Assembly (NCBI GenBank): GCA_004552515.1
Contig: SFOF01000018.1
Location: forward strand, 1 to 18,826
Length of the DNA stretch: 18,826 nt
DNA from: Clostridiales bacterium
GTDB taxonomy: Bacteria; Bacillota; Clostridia; Christensenellales; Aristaeellaceae
Direction: 5' to 3'
Position numbers and translations under genes: made by a program
Notes under the pieces: generated by a model
Databases searched by the model: none
What the model was told of the DNA's origin: nothing
Seen by the model: the letters and a program-made list of their open reading frames with translations, nothing else
In this document: positions 6,667 to 13,833 of the stretch, in pieces
Layout: each line of letters opens with the position of its first letter
Numbering within the stretch: the first letter of the stretch is position 1

Positions 6667-7998
6667 ATGCTCCCTCAGGCCTTTATCGACAATATGCGCG
6701 CGCAGTTCCCCGACGAGGCGGAGCCGCTCTTTGCCGCGCTCGATCAGCCCTATGCCGCCGCGCTGCGCCTGAACACGCTGCGCGGCGCAATCAGTACGCT
6801 GGAGGCAATCGCCGCGCCCTTTACCGACGGAACCGTCCCATGGTGCGGCGCGGGGCGCTACATAAAGGAAGGAACGCGGCCTGGCCTTTCGCCGCTTCAC
6901 CACACGCCGCTGTACTACATTCAGGAAGCCAGCGCCATGGCCCCCGCAGTGCTGCTAAACGCGCAGCCGGGCGAGTATGTGCTCGATCTGTGCGCCGCGC
7001 CGGGCGGGAAATCCTCGCTGCTGGCGGCGTCCCTCAGGGGCGAGGGGCTGCTTGTCTCCTGCGAGCCGGACAGCGGACGCGCAAGTCTCCTCTCATCGAC
7101 GCTCGAGCGCATGGGCGTGAAGAACGCCGCCGTGATCAACGCCTATCCCGGCGCGATCGCGCGCGCGTTTCCCGCCTTTTTCGACGCGGTGCTGGTGGAC
7201 GCGCCCTGCTCCGGCGAGGGAATGTTCCGCCGCGACATCGCCAGCCGCGACGCGTGGCTGGACGGCTCGTGCGCGGGCTGCGCGTCGCGTCAGGCCGAGA
7301 TCCTCGACGAGGCCGCGAAAACGGTCAAGCCGGGCGGACGGCTGATTTACTCCACCTGCACGTTCGACCGGCGCGAAAACGAGGACAATGTGAGCGCCTT
7401 TCTCGAGCGGCACAGCGATTTTTCCATTGAGGATTTCGAACTGCCCGGCCTGGGGCGCTCGGAAAACGGCGGTCTGCACGTCTGGCCGCATAGGGCGCGC
7501 GGCGACGGCCAGTTCATGGCGCGCCTGCGCAGAGCGGACGAAACATCGCAAAGATCCGCGCCGAAAGCAGCCAAACCCGCGAAGCCCGACCGCGACACGC
7601 AGCGCGCGATCGAGCAGCTCATGGCCATCGCGCCCGGACTGGAAGCGCGCAGCGAAATCGTGCGGCGGGGGGATATGCTCCTGCTCGTCCCGCGCGATAT
7701 GCCCGATCTGAGCGGACTGCGCGTGCTGAGAGATGGGCTGCGGCTGGTGCGCGCCGGCAAAAACTACGTCGAGCCGGATCACGCGCTGGCGATGGCGCTC
7801 TTCCCCGAACAGGCGGCTGGCGCGCTCGATCTGGACGATGAGGGCGCGCTCAGATATCTCGCGGGCGAGACGTTCGACGCGCCGGGCCGCGGCTGGACGC
7901 TGGTTACGCACAGGGGTCTGCCGCTGGGCTGGGGCAAAATCGCGAACGGCACGCTGAAGAACCATCTGCCCAAGGGACTGCGCCGCGCCGGTCGATAA
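6667..7998 (+). CDS. rsmF: RsmF-like RNA (cytosine-5)-methyltransferase
   Basis: Enzymes of the RsmB/RsmF/NOP2 family methylate C5 of cytosine in rRNA (or tRNA) using SAM. The 443-residue protein has an N-terminal RNA-binding part, 'VLDLCAAPGGKS' (SAM motif I, 105-116), 'VDAPCSGEGMFRRD' (177-190, Cys181, release cysteine) and 'YSTCTF' (228-233, Cys231, nucleophile). The C-terminal 'WGKIANGTLKNHLPKGLRR' segment resembles the PUA-like end of RsmF rather than RsmB, which also would carry a NusB domain that is absent. The exact target base cannot be told. TAGGAG, overlapping the stop of the CapA-like gene, gives a 6-nt spacing to the start, so the two are co-transcribed. No T-run terminator was seen directly downstream. 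Confidence 0.93.
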   Translation: MLPQAFIDNMRAQFPDEAEPLFAALDQPYAAALRLNTLRGAISTLEAIAAPFTDGTVPWCGAGRYIKEGTRPGLSPLHHTPLYYIQEASAMAPAVLLNAQPGEYVLDLCAAPGGKSSLLAASLRGEGLLVSCEPDSGRASLLSSTLERMGVKNAAVINAYPGAIARAFPAFFDAVLVDAPCSGEGMFRRDIASRDAWLDGSCAGCASRQAEILDEAAKTVKPGGRLIYSTCTFDRRENEDNVSAFLERHSDFSIEDFELPGLGRSENGGLHVWPHRARGDGQFMARLRRADETSQRSAPKAAKPAKPDRDTQRAIEQLMAIAPGLEARSEIVRRGDMLLLVPRDMPDLSGLRVLRDGLRLVRAGKNYVEPDHALAMALFPEQAAGALDLDDEGALRYLAGETFDAPGRGWTLVTHRGLPLGWGKIANGTLKNHLPKGLRRAGR

Positions 7999-8399
7999 GG
8001 CCGCGTTGCAAACAGACGCAATCCGCAAAAACGAGCCGCGCATATCACCGTCGTCGAGCGCGGAGCCGCTGCCCCCGTTTGCGCGTCCCCATACCGGCGC
8101 GTTTACGCGCTATAGAAAGAACCTGCCGCCCCTAACGGACGCTCAGGATGCCGCACAGCGATCCTCCGCTTACCAGCAAGCGAACCTGTAGCGCGCACGG
8201 CCAAACGCGTACAGCGACACGGTGGAAAAACGCCGCGCGCCTTGCGTTATCGCCGCCAGCGATCGGCAGCCACGGGCCGTATGGCGCGCAATGCGGCCTG
8301 CGACATGAAAGCAGTGCGCCATGTTCCTTCACGCGTGAGCTTATCAGCGCGGGCGTATCCGCCCGGCACACATCACATATAAAAAAAGGAGAATCAACC
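7999..8399. other. 400-bp gene-free gap between rsmF and the GNAT gene
   Basis: The open frames here (including a frame running into the GNAT gene from 8148, and minus-strand frames) lack family motifs, have compositionally odd translations and lack binding sites. A small hairpin GCGCG-TTTA-CGCGC lies at 8097-8110 without a T-run. The last 15 bp form the A-rich leader with AAGGAG for the GNAT gene. No clear promoter with both boxes and no tRNA-like cloverleaf was recognised. Confidence 0.5.
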
Positions 8400-8924
8400 A
8401 TGCTCCAGAGACTGGGCGCACGCGACTTTGAAAGCGTGTTTCGCCTGATGACGCTGAGCTTTCCCGAGGACGAATACCGCACGCGCGAGGGACAGCGCGC
8501 TCTCTTCGACGATCCCGCCTACCGTCTGTACGGCCTGCGCGGCGAAGAAGGGCTGGACGCGTTCGCCGCGGCGTGGACGCTGACGGATCATCTGTTCATC
8601 GAGCATCTGGCCGTCGATCCGGCGCGGCGCAACGGCGGCGTGGGCGGGCGCTTTCTGGACGCGGTGATCGCTGAGAGCGAACAGCCCGCCGTGCTCGAAG
8701 TGGAGCTGCCCGAGACTGACATCGCGCGGCGGCGCATCGGCTTTTATCAGCGGCACGGCTTTTTCCTGAACGATTACGAATATTATCAGCCGCCGATGCG
8801 CGCGGGGCAGGAGAAGCTGCCGTTATTCGTCATGAGCACCGGCGCGCCGCTCAATCGCGCTCAGTTTGAAAGGACGCGCGACGAGCTTTACGCGCGCGTC
8901 TACAAGTACGGCGCGAAGGGCTGA
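8400..8924 (+). CDS. GNAT-family N-acetyltransferase
   Basis: The 174-residue protein starts at the ATG at 8400, about 8 nt after AAGGAG; upstream extension to 8148 was rejected. The GNAT fold is recognisable from 'FIEHLAVDPARRNGGVGG' (66-83), where the R/Q-x-x-G-x-G acetyl-CoA pyrophosphate loop reads RRNGGVGG, followed by 'RFLDAVI', and by 'RRIGFYQRHGFFLNDYEYYQ', the usual motif-B region. It should transfer an acetyl group from acetyl-CoA to an amine; the substrate is unknown. The tail (about 140-174) has 'GQEKLPLFVMST', a strand typical of YjaB/ElaA-like small GNATs. It lies upstream of the DUF2974 gene with a 107-bp gap, so co-transcription is possible but not shown. Confidence 0.9.
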   Translation: MLQRLGARDFESVFRLMTLSFPEDEYRTREGQRALFDDPAYRLYGLRGEEGLDAFAAAWTLTDHLFIEHLAVDPARRNGGVGGRFLDAVIAESEQPAVLEVELPETDIARRRIGFYQRHGFFLNDYEYYQPPMRAGQEKLPLFVMSTGAPLNRAQFERTRDELYARVYKYGAKG

Positions 8925-9008
8925 CCCGCCGCGCCAGAACGAACGGCGATGGGCTGCGCGCGGAACACTTTTGAAAAAACACTTCGAAATTTGCGGATAT
9001 GCTGCGCG

Positions 9009-9026
9009 TTTCCGCGCGGAAAGGAG
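9009..9026 (+). promoter_or_regulatory. Perfect 14-bp palindrome overlapping the DUF2974 ribosome binding site
   Basis: TTTCCGCGCGGAAA (9009-9022) is perfectly symmetrical and its right arm shares two A with the AAGGAG binding site (9021-9026), six bases before the ATG at 9032. It could be an operator, or could fold in RNA and affect ribosome access; the centre is only CG, so a tight RNA hairpin would lose some pairs. Confidence 0.4.
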
Positions 9027-9031
9027 CCGTT

Positions 9032-10177
9032 ATGGCCGGTAATATCGTGAGCTATGCCGAGCGGGCGTTCGACACATTCGACGAGCGACCGTTCAGCTCG
9101 GTGGACAGTCTCATCCTCGCATGGTTTTCGTATTTTCATCTGAACGGCGCGTTCGAGGGTGCAGCGGCGGGCGAAGCGCTGGCGCTGACGCGGCTGTATC
9201 GCTCCGAGCTGTTCGACGAAATGTTCCGCGATTTCTGGGACGCGCCGAGCACGCTTCGGCTCTTCGCCGCGGTGACGGCCAGCCGCCGCTTCCGCGATAT
9301 GCGCGCGCTTCATTATGTTGAGTCGTTCGACAGCGCGGAGGAGAAGCAGTTCGCCGCGGTGAGCTTCCAGCTGACCGACAATCTGGCCTACGTCGCCTTT
9401 CGGGGCACGGATTCCTCGCTGATCGGCTGGAAAGAGGACTTCAGCATGGCGTTCAAATCGCCGGTGCCCGCGCAGGAGAGCGCCGCGCGCTATCTGAGCG
9501 ACACGGCGAAGCACCTGCGCGGCGCGCTGCTGGTGGGCGGCCATTCAAAGGGCGGAAATCTTGCGGTCTATGCCGCGGCCGAATGTGACCGCGCGGTGCA
9601 GGATCGCATTGTGCGCGTGTACTCGCACGACGGGCCGGGCTTTCTGGAGAGCGTGCTTCAGAGCGACGCGTTCCGGCGCATTGCGGACCGCATCGAAAAG
9701 ACGCTGCCGCAGTCGTCGGTGGTGGGGATGCTGCTCGAGCACCAGGAGCGCTACAGCATCGTCAGGAGCAACCGCGTGAGCTTTTTGCAGCACGATCCGT
9801 TCTCCTGGCAGGTGGAGGGCGGATCGTTCGTGCCGTTCAGCCATCTCACCTCCGACGCGCTCTATCTTGACCACACGATCAGCGCCTGGCTGGCGCAGCT
9901 GAGCGAGGCCGACCGCGAGCGCTTTGTGGACGCGCTGTTCGACATACTCAGCGCCAACGATATATCGACCGTTGACGAATGGAAGGCGGACTGGCCGAAG
10001 AACGTGCCGGCGGCGGTGCGCGCGCTTTCGCAGATGAATCCCGACACGAAAACCTTCCTTGGCCACACGCTGCACGAGCTGGCCGCGTTGAGCGTCAAAA
10101 ACTTTCCCGAGCTGCTGGGCCGTCCGGCGCTTTCTGCCGGTCGCAGGGTGGCTGAGACAAAAGGAGAAAAGCCGTAA
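9032..10177 (+). CDS. Mbeg1-like (DUF2974) alpha/beta-hydrolase
   Basis: The 381-residue protein starts at 9032, 5 nt after AAGGAG; the frame from 8999 has no binding site. It opens with the family-typical 'MAGNIVSYAE' and 'VDSLILAWFSYF'. The lipase-like core shows 'AFRGTDSSLIGWKEDFSMAF' (122-141), the nucleophile elbow 'GGHSKGG' (169-175, Ser172) and 'SHDGPGF' (198-204). Proteins of this family are widespread in gut Firmicutes and resemble class-3 lipases, but their substrates are not established. There is no signal peptide, so it should be cytosolic. The C-terminal about 130 residues are helical without a known motif. A strong terminator follows 42 bp downstream. Confidence 0.9.
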   Translation: MAGNIVSYAERAFDTFDERPFSSVDSLILAWFSYFHLNGAFEGAAAGEALALTRLYRSELFDEMFRDFWDAPSTLRLFAAVTASRRFRDMRALHYVESFDSAEEKQFAAVSFQLTDNLAYVAFRGTDSSLIGWKEDFSMAFKSPVPAQESAARYLSDTAKHLRGALLVGGHSKGGNLAVYAAAECDRAVQDRIVRVYSHDGPGFLESVLQSDAFRRIADRIEKTLPQSSVVGMLLEHQERYSIVRSNRVSFLQHDPFSWQVEGGSFVPFSHLTSDALYLDHTISAWLAQLSEADRERFVDALFDILSANDISTVDEWKADWPKNVPAAVRALSQMNPDTKTFLGHTLHELAALSVKNFPELLGRPALSAGRRVAETKGEKP

Positions 10178-10219
10178 GCCCGGTAAGGCCAAATCAGGCG
10201 CTTCGCCGCCGAAGGCAAT

Positions 10220-10259
10220 GGAGAGAGCTTACGCCCTGTGTGCTCTCTCCGCTTTTTTT
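10220..10259 (+). terminator. Rho-independent terminator after the DUF2974 gene
   Basis: GGAGAGAGC, a 13-nt loop, GCTCTCTCC, then GC and seven T. The 9-bp perfect stem lies 42 bp after the stop codon. Its T-run touches the end of the truncated AraC frame coming from the other side. Confidence 0.85.
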
Positions 10260-10903
10260 CAACAGGCGTCTGCGCGGAATTGCCGGCCTGATTGAGGGAT
10301 GCCTGACGGCGGTTTCCTGCGCAGCTCATCCCGCCGGTATTTGCCCGTGTAGCGAAGCTCGCTCTCGGCAACGTCCGCATGGGCACCGATCAGGGAAAGC
10401 GCCCTGCTCAGGCAATCCCTGACCTCGATGGGATAGTTTTCCCGGTCGTATGCGCCGCAGCGCCACGCCCTTTCGGCCGGAGCCAGAAATTCCTTCTGCC
10501 AGGGCACGGAAGCGGACAGCCGGATATAGGGCAGGCGGGAAGACCCGAGAACAGGCGCGACATACAATTGCCAGATCATATCCTCCGCCTGGGAAATCAT
10601 CCTGGGGCTGAAAATGAGCGCGCGCTGACGGCCGGTTTTCGTCTTCAGGGCTTCCGAATGGAGAATTCCAGTATTGACAAAATAGCCTTCTCTGGCAGTC
10701 AGGGCAAAGCGGCTTCCCGCGATCTGCGCATGAACAATTCCCTTTGTGACAATGACGATCTCAAATTCATCGTGCCAATGGGGCGGCACGGCCACCCTTG
10801 AGAGATCGTCGTCGAAAAAGGCGATGGGATACTCGGGCGTACCATAGGCCAGAAGCTCTCGACCGGTTTCATCCACCCGAGCGACCGAACGTGTCAGCGC
10901 CAT
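10259..10903 (-). pseudogene. AraC-family regulator lacking its DNA-binding domain
   Basis: The start at 10903 has GGAGG 7 nt upstream. Residues 1-about 100 are an AraC-type cupin sensor with the metal/ligand strand 'PHWHDEFEIVIV' (41-52), 'EGYFVNTGILHS' (72-83) and 'RALIFSP' (94-100), followed by the usual helical linker 'YPIEVRDCLSRALSLI' (157-172). A complete AraC regulator would continue for about 100 residues with two helix-turn-helix motifs. Here the frame runs into 'RRKPPSGIPQSGRQFRADAC' and stops at 214 residues, immediately beside the terminator of the convergent gene. Neither of the other two frames over the remaining bases restores a helix-turn-helix, so the domain was deleted. It lies divergent to the sugar transporter and was probably its regulator; in this state it cannot bind DNA in the normal way. 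Confidence 0.8.
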
Positions 10904-10935
10904 GAGCGCACCTCCGAATATGACGATATATTTCT

Positions 10936-10988
10936 ATTAAGCGCGGCTTATTCGCAGATTAACTCCTATACAGGAATGATAATAAGCG
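10936..10988. promoter_or_regulatory. Three copies of an AATAAGCG-like motif between araC-like and MFS genes
   Basis: ATTAAGCG (10936-10943, plus), the reverse complement of AATAAGCC (10945-10952) and AATAAGCG (10981-10988, plus) lie in the divergent intergenic region. The first two form an inverted pair two bases apart at the centre; the third abuts the MFS -10 box. Arrangement and position fit a regulator binding region, possibly for the AraC protein; this is inference. Confidence 0.4.
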
Positions 10989-10995
10989 ATATAAT
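10967..10995 (+). promoter_or_regulatory. Promoter of the MFS transporter gene
   Basis: TATACA (10967-10972), 17-bp spacer, perfect TATAAT (10990-10995), about 43 bp before the MFS start. The -35 box is weak (4 of 6) and sits in a small dyad TCCT-ATAC-AGGA (10964-10975), as expected for an activator-dependent promoter. Confidence 0.55.
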
Positions 10996-11038
10996 CCCAT
11001 ATGTCAACTCTTAAAAATGGATGCGAGGAGGATGCGCA

Positions 11039-12211
11039 ATGGGTTCTTTGCTGCTGGCGGTTATTTATCTCATTTTTATCAGTCTGGGGCTTCCGGATTC
11101 CCTGCTTGGCTCCGGCTGGCCGTCGATGCAGGTGGATTTTGGCGTTCCTTCGTCCTATGCCGGATTTGTGTCCATGACAATTTCCTGCATGACGGTAATC
11201 TCCGCTCTGCTCAGCCCCCGGATGATTCGGAAATTCCAGACGAAATGGATCATCATCGCGTCTATTGCGCTAACGGTGCTGGGGCTGATCGGCTTTTCAT
11301 TTTCCAGCCGGTATTGGATGCTGTTCGTGATCGCCGTTCCCTATGGCCTGGGCGCGGGCTGTATCGACGCGTCCGTCAACCATTATGTGGCGAATCACTA
11401 CGCTTCCTCCGTAATGAACTTCCTGCACTGCTTTTATGGCGTTGGCGCGGTGATCAGCCCCTACATCATGGCGCAGGCGCTGAAGCTCGCCCGCTGGAAC
11501 GCGGGATACCGCTGGACGGCCTATATTCAGTTGGGGATTCTGCTGGTATGTATCCTGTCGCTGCCGCTGTGGAAGAAAAGCGAGAGCCAATCGGAAGAGG
11601 AAAGCAGCGACAGCGCCGGAATCATGGAAACGCTGAAGGTTCCCGGAGTAACGCTGACACTGCTTGCATTTTTCGCGTACTGCGCCGGAGAAGCCACCTG
11701 CTTCCTCTGGACGCCCAGCTATTTTGCGGGAACGAGGCCCGGCCTGAGCGCGGAAACCGTGGCGTCCTTCGGCTCCCTGATCTTTGGCGGCCTGATGCTG
11801 GGCAGACTGATTGCCGGCTTCATTTCCAATAAGCTGGGGGATAAATGGCTGATCCGCATCGGCATTGCCGTGGAGCTGATCGGTATTCTGCTGGTTTTCC
11901 TGCCGCTGAAAACGCATATCGTGGCGGCGGTCGGGTTTGTGGTTATCGGCACGGGCATGGGGCCGATCTATCCCGCCATTCAGCATATGGCCCCCTCCAA
12001 CTTCGGCAGGAAGTACAGCGCGGCGGTGATCGGGATGCAGATGGCCTCCGCCTATATCGGCAGCACCTTCATGCCCATGATCTTCGGCCAGCTTCAGCAA
12101 ACCGTCGGGATTGGAATCATGCCCGCCTACCTGCTGATTTTTGCGGCGCTGAATATCGGCATGCTGGAAATCGCCTATCGAAAAATTGCCCGTAATCATC
12201 GGACGGCCTGA
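11039..12211 (+). CDS. FucP/GlcP-like MFS sugar transporter
   Basis: The 390-residue protein starts at 11039, 7 nt after GAGGAGG; two earlier ATG codons (11017, 11021) precede this site and were rejected. Twelve hydrophobic helices in two halves are separated by a charged loop (about 185-205, 'KKSESQSEEESSDSAG'). 'ISLGLPDSLLGSGWP' in helix 1 and 'GLGAGCIDASVNHYVANHY' (103-121), followed by 'NFLHCFYGVGAVISP' (127-141), are the hallmarks of the fucose/glucose-galactose:H+ symporter branch of the major facilitator superfamily. It should import a monosaccharide or small glycoside at the cell membrane; the exact sugar cannot be told. It is divergent from the AraC-type gene, is intact, and ends at a hairpin terminator, so it forms its own transcript. 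Confidence 0.9.
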   Translation: MGSLLLAVIYLIFISLGLPDSLLGSGWPSMQVDFGVPSSYAGFVSMTISCMTVISALLSPRMIRKFQTKWIIIASIALTVLGLIGFSFSSRYWMLFVIAVPYGLGAGCIDASVNHYVANHYASSVMNFLHCFYGVGAVISPYIMAQALKLARWNAGYRWTAYIQLGILLVCILSLPLWKKSESQSEEESSDSAGIMETLKVPGVTLTLLAFFAYCAGEATCFLWTPSYFAGTRPGLSAETVASFGSLIFGGLMLGRLIAGFISNKLGDKWLIRIGIAVELIGILLVFLPLKTHIVAAVGFVVIGTGMGPIYPAIQHMAPSNFGRKYSAAVIGMQMASAYIGSTFMPMIFGQLQQTVGIGIMPAYLLIFAALNIGMLEIAYRKIARNHRTA

Positions 12212-12242
12212 CGGCATGAGGATCGCCCCTGTAACACGACAG

Positions 12243-12271
12243 GCGCTGCCCGCTGCGGCGGCGCTTTCTTT
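12243..12271 (+). terminator. Terminator after the MFS gene
   Basis: GCGCTGCC, a 6-nt loop, GGCGGCGC (8 bp, one G-T pair), then TTTCTTT. It lies 31 bp after the MFS stop. Confidence 0.7.
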
Positions 12272-12306
12272 ATGCCCCGCCTTTCCCCGCGATCCCGCCC
12301 GTCCTT

Positions 12307-12329
12307 GAAAATTTTGCGGTAAAATTTTC
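12307..12329. repeat. AT-rich inverted repeat upstream of the merR-type promoter
   Basis: GAAAATTTT, spacer GCGGT, AAAATTTTC: perfect 9-bp arms just upstream of the -35 box at 12339. It may be an UP-like A/T-rich element, a protein site, or a second weak terminator of the MFS transcript. Confidence 0.45.
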
Positions 12330-12338
12330 GTTTTGTCA

Positions 12339-12369
12339 TTGACTTTACAACCGTTGCAAAGTTTATAAT
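12339..12369 (+). promoter_or_regulatory. MerR-type promoter with 19-bp spacer and internal dyad
   Basis: TTGACT (12339-12344) and TATAAT (12364-12369) are separated by 19 bp. Between them lies the dyad CTTTACAAC-C-GTTGCAAAG (12343-12361), with one mismatch. An overlong 19-20-bp spacer with a dyad inside is the hallmark of promoters activated by MerR-family proteins through DNA untwisting. It lies directly before the broken merR-like gene, which probably controlled itself here. Confidence 0.8.
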
Positions 12370-12408
12370 GCAAGGGAAGTCAAACGGGTAGAAGGAAAGG
12401 GCTTTTCC

Positions 12409-13114
12409 GGCTGCCGCTATTATGGAACGGAACAGTTTGAGGCGCTGAACACGATCCGCTATCTGCGGGCGCTGGATATGCCGCTGCCCGAGATTGAGGA
12501 CTTCCTCAAAAAACAGGGACATTGACCGCATTGAGGAAAAGCTCCGGCAGCAGAAGCAAGCAGTGCTCAAAAAGCAGCAGGCGCTAAGGCGCATTGAGCA
12601 GAAGATCGACCACCGCCTGAACTGGCTGACGGGCGCTGAAAGCGCGCCTTTGGATGTTGTTTCGCTGATTCCGCTTCCGGCCTGCCGCATTGTGTGGGTG
12701 GACGATCCGCTGAAAATCGACGGCTCCGCCGATATGGAAGCGCCGATCCGAAAGCTGGATCAGTCCGACGCGGAAGCCGTCGTCTTTCTCGGCAAGGTCG
12801 GGCTGGGCATTTCCGTGGAACACCTGCAAAAATCGGAAACGGCGCAGTATGACGGCATTTTTCTGATCCTGGATCAGGAGGATATTTACACGGGCGAAAC
12901 GCTGGATCTTCCGGAAACGCTCTGCGTGCGGCTGCGCTTTCGAGGCAGTCATAGAGAAGCGCCCGCGCAGTATCAAAAGCTGCTCGCCTATATTGCCGAG
13001 CACAAAATGCAGATCGCCGGCTTTTCCCGCGAGGTCACGCTCATTGACTACGGCGTTACCAACGATACGGAGAAGTTTGTGACCGAGATCTGCATCCCGG
13101 TCACATACGAATAA
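12409..13114 (+). pseudogene. MerR/BmrR-family regulator, start and HTH deleted, one frameshift
   Basis: The first legible part (from 12409) reads 'GCRYYGTEQFEALNTIRYLR', the region after the wing of MerR proteins, where GYRYYG normally sits near residue 40. No ATG or helix-turn-helix precedes it, and the promoter and a GAAGGAAAG-like binding site lie directly upstream, so about 35-40 codons were deleted. After 'LPEIEDFLK' a run of six A (12508-12513) shifts the frame: one A fewer would give 'FLKNRDIDRIEEKL' and join the second frame, which continues open to TAA at 13112-13114. This second part holds the dimerisation coiled coil and a C-terminal GyrI/BmrR-like effector domain ending 'EVTLIDYGVTNDTEKFV'. 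The product cannot be a working DNA-binding regulator. Such proteins normally sense small hydrophobic or cationic compounds. Confidence 0.85.
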
Positions 13115-13161
13115 TCAGCGTACACTGGACAACGACGATAGGCAATGACGCGCATCGCGCC

Positions 13162-13833
13162 TTACCGGTCATACGCCTCCATCTGGAACACCCTTTCCGG
13201 CTTCGCGCTATAGGTCGCGTAAATCTCCAGCCGAATGGCGTCGCAGACGACGCTCTGCGTCAATTCCAGCACCCTGAAGCGCAGATGGTTATCCTGAACG
13301 CGGACGCGACGCACACATTCTCCGCCGCGCATGAAAGCCAGCGCATAATCCTTCACCAGCTCCCTGGGCACGCCGCTGGGAATACGCTCGTGCCACCAAT
13401 GGCTGATAGAAATCGCGTAGTGCGCGGAGCAGTTTGAATCGAAGCGGAGAATGACCTTCTTCACTGCCTTCGGCTGCGCAAACTGCATTTCCAGCCACGG
13501 CGCGGGGTCGCTTGCGTCCGGCATCCAGGCATGGGCGTCGTTTTCTTCCGCACGCAGGAAGCCGTCCAGCGCTTTTTCCGGCGCATGGCCCGGCGCGCAG
13601 GAAGAGCAGCGCGCTTTCGCGTCCTGAACCGGCAGATGCTTTTCCGGCAGATAGCAATCGTCCCGCATCAGCGTTTCCTGTAATTGCGCTGCGTCTACCT
13701 CCCTGGGCGTTTTTCCATTGCACGCCGCCAGAGCGGCCGCCGTTCCCGCCGCCTGCCCCACCACGCCGCAGGTGGCCATCACCCGCGTGGAGCCAAAGGC
13801 GATATGGCTGACGCTGATCGCACGGCCGGCCAT
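13162..13833 (-). pseudogene. FAD-dependent oxidoreductase, C-terminal fragment with discoidin-like domain
   Basis: These 223 codons are the continuation of the fragment at 13779-14936 in another frame. They begin 'MAGRAISVSHIAFGSTRVMA', the C-terminal part of the FAD_oxidored fold ('ATCGVVGQAAGTAAALA'), and then carry a galactose-binding/F5-8C-like beta-sandwich (about residues 75-223) recognisable from 'CAPGHAPEKALDGF', 'HAWMPD', 'WLEMQFAQPKAVKKVILRFD' and the final strand 'RVFQMEAYDR'. Such add-on domains often bind sugars. The first ATG has no ribosome binding site, so independent translation is doubtful. The gene is convergent with the merR remnant 47 bp away, with no clear terminator in between. 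Confidence 0.85.

Noticed and set aside
5257..6903. 548-codon minus-strand open frame antisense to the CapA-like gene
   Set aside because: It would cover the back-to-back promoters and the CapA motifs; its translation has Gly/Arg runs and no recognisable domain.
8148..8399. N-terminal extension of the GNAT gene
   Set aside because: AAGGAG lies directly before the ATG at 8400 and the GNAT fold begins there; the extension has no domain-like sequence.
12243..12329. Two hairpins read as part of a riboswitch ahead of the merR-like gene
   Set aside because: Both lie upstream of the mapped promoter boxes (12339-12369), so they are not in that transcript's leader; the first is simply the MFS terminator.
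11297..12373. 358-codon minus-strand frame across the MFS gene
   Set aside because: Antisense to twelve conserved membrane helices; no motif, and it would start inside the merR-type promoter.
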